From assembly GCF_035582795.1 (NCBI RefSeq), contig NC_134365.1, forward strand, positions 79,341,635 to 79,405,634: 64,000 bases of DNA, written 5' to 3'. The notes under the pieces are model-generated. The model ran no database searches. It was given only the letters and a program-made list of their open reading frames with translations, and was not told where the DNA came from. Source of the DNA: Mycteria americana. Taxonomy: Eukaryota; Chordata; Aves; Ciconiiformes; Ciconiidae. How positions within the stretch are numbered: position 1 is the stretch's first letter; every line of letters starts with the position of its first letter. The position numbers and the translations under genes are program-made. Positions 63,111-64,000 of the stretch are shown here, one piece after another.

Positions 63111-64000
63111 AATTCTTACTTTTTTCATATAATCTTTTTATGATAAATATAATTGGATTTACTCGTTCAGTTTTATCTCCCTTTACAGGGCTCTAGGTTC
63201 AAATCTGTTGACTGCAAAGAAACTTACACCAGCACAGCTGAACTTCTAATATTGTTTTATCTATCGCATCCCTCTCCCAGCAGCTATTTACACTGAATCT
63301 TGCCTGTTTATTATTAATTATTAATAATTATCACCTTATATTTGCCACTAATATCAGCTGAAAGCTTAGAACTTCAGAAGCATATGAGTCAGGAGCAACA
63401 TTGCCTTCCTTTTCTTATATTGTTTCTTGAGTGGTTGTTTCACATTCAATGTAAAAAAAAATTATTCTGGGATGCATTTTTGCAAATGCCTTCTACAGCA
63501 TCAGATTGACTTTTCTTCCGCCTTCAATCACTGACCAAAGCTATTTACTGCCAAGCATATCCACCATGCACATGATCTCAAAGAAGCTGTAGAAAACACT
63601 GAAGCATCTCAGTCTATTGTAAACTGAAACTCTATAAATGTCATGTTAAACTACAAACCATACAAACACAGCTGGGTCAAGCATTTCTCTCCCTTTCCTA
63701 GAGCAATTGTGAATCACAGCAGTTTACTACATCACGATCCTTTTTTCCCCAAATCTCTTGTTCTAGTCATATTCCAACTGTATTTGTGGATGAGAAGTTG
63801 CTGTATATCATGTTATCAAACCATGAGAATGAACTCCTTAAAAAAGCAATCTTTTGATGCTTCTCATTGACTTACAGAGATAACTCAATACATGGCTGGC
63901 AGCATTCCTGCTTGACATGTTCTCATGGCTTCCATTCAATTAAGAGTTGAACAAGAAGTCACTACTCAGAAGCATATTTTGTATAATATAGTCCTTTGAA

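Larger units (their letters stand above)
62126..64000. other. no gene seen; two MIR-like relics
   Basis: AT-rich non-coding DNA to the window end, with MIR-like relics near 62590-62650 and 62960-63110 and a TTATTAAT-rich simple tract at about 63307-63330. Confidence 0.55.

Noticed and set aside
1..64000. tRNA, rRNA, CRISPR, operons or phage genes
   Set aside because: None of the required secondary-structure signatures, repeat-spacer arrays or tightly packed genes is visible; the window has vertebrate intron and transposon texture throughout.

Overview
The window looks like about 64 kb of ordinary, mostly non-coding bird chromosome, probably from a neoavian. Three kinds of evidence support this. 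There are several CR1 retrotransposon copies, two of which end in the ATTCTGTG-type 3' repeat typical of avian CR1. One solo LTR (36320-36889) belongs to a family I recognise from neoavian genomes. The only gene-like structure is a vertebrate CpG-island promoter with a first coding exon and a GT splice donor. No bacterial-style genes, operons, tRNA, rRNA or CRISPR are visible, and most open frames are chance.

Layout. Positions 1-7594 are probably intron of a minus-strand gene. Its first coding exon is 7595-7739, inside a CpG island at about 7380-8250. The exon encodes 48 residues of a charged, helix-prone N-terminus that I could not assign to a named gene. In the same island sits a perfect 42-bp inverted repeat with a 4-nt spacer (8058-8145), the most striking sequence structure in the window. 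An E2F-like site and a TATA-like box follow at about 8190-8208.

From 8.3 to 64 kb I see no secure exon. This stretch is a record of transposons of different ages. There are three copies of one GC-rich LTR family (10700-11103, 20526-20979, 50839-51377), two of them with matching 5-bp target-site duplications. There is the neoavian solo LTR at 36320-36889. Three 5'-truncated CR1 copies lie at 34995-35940 (+), about 53690-55018 (+) and about 61280-62125 (-), with a much older CR1/L3 fragment at 47990-48320 (-). A heavily decayed RTE-clade reverse transcriptase lies on the minus strand, with a core at 37690-38085. About seven possible MIR-like (CORE-SINE) relics are scattered through the window.

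Smaller items are a perfect in-frame 42-bp tandem duplication at 56187-56270, several short tandem duplications, and two weak exon candidates (57741-58085 on + with a poly(A) signal; about 60380-60627 on -). I found no convincing new multi-gene system. The items most worth checking are the promoter palindrome, the RTE relic and the unnamed gene at the CpG island.
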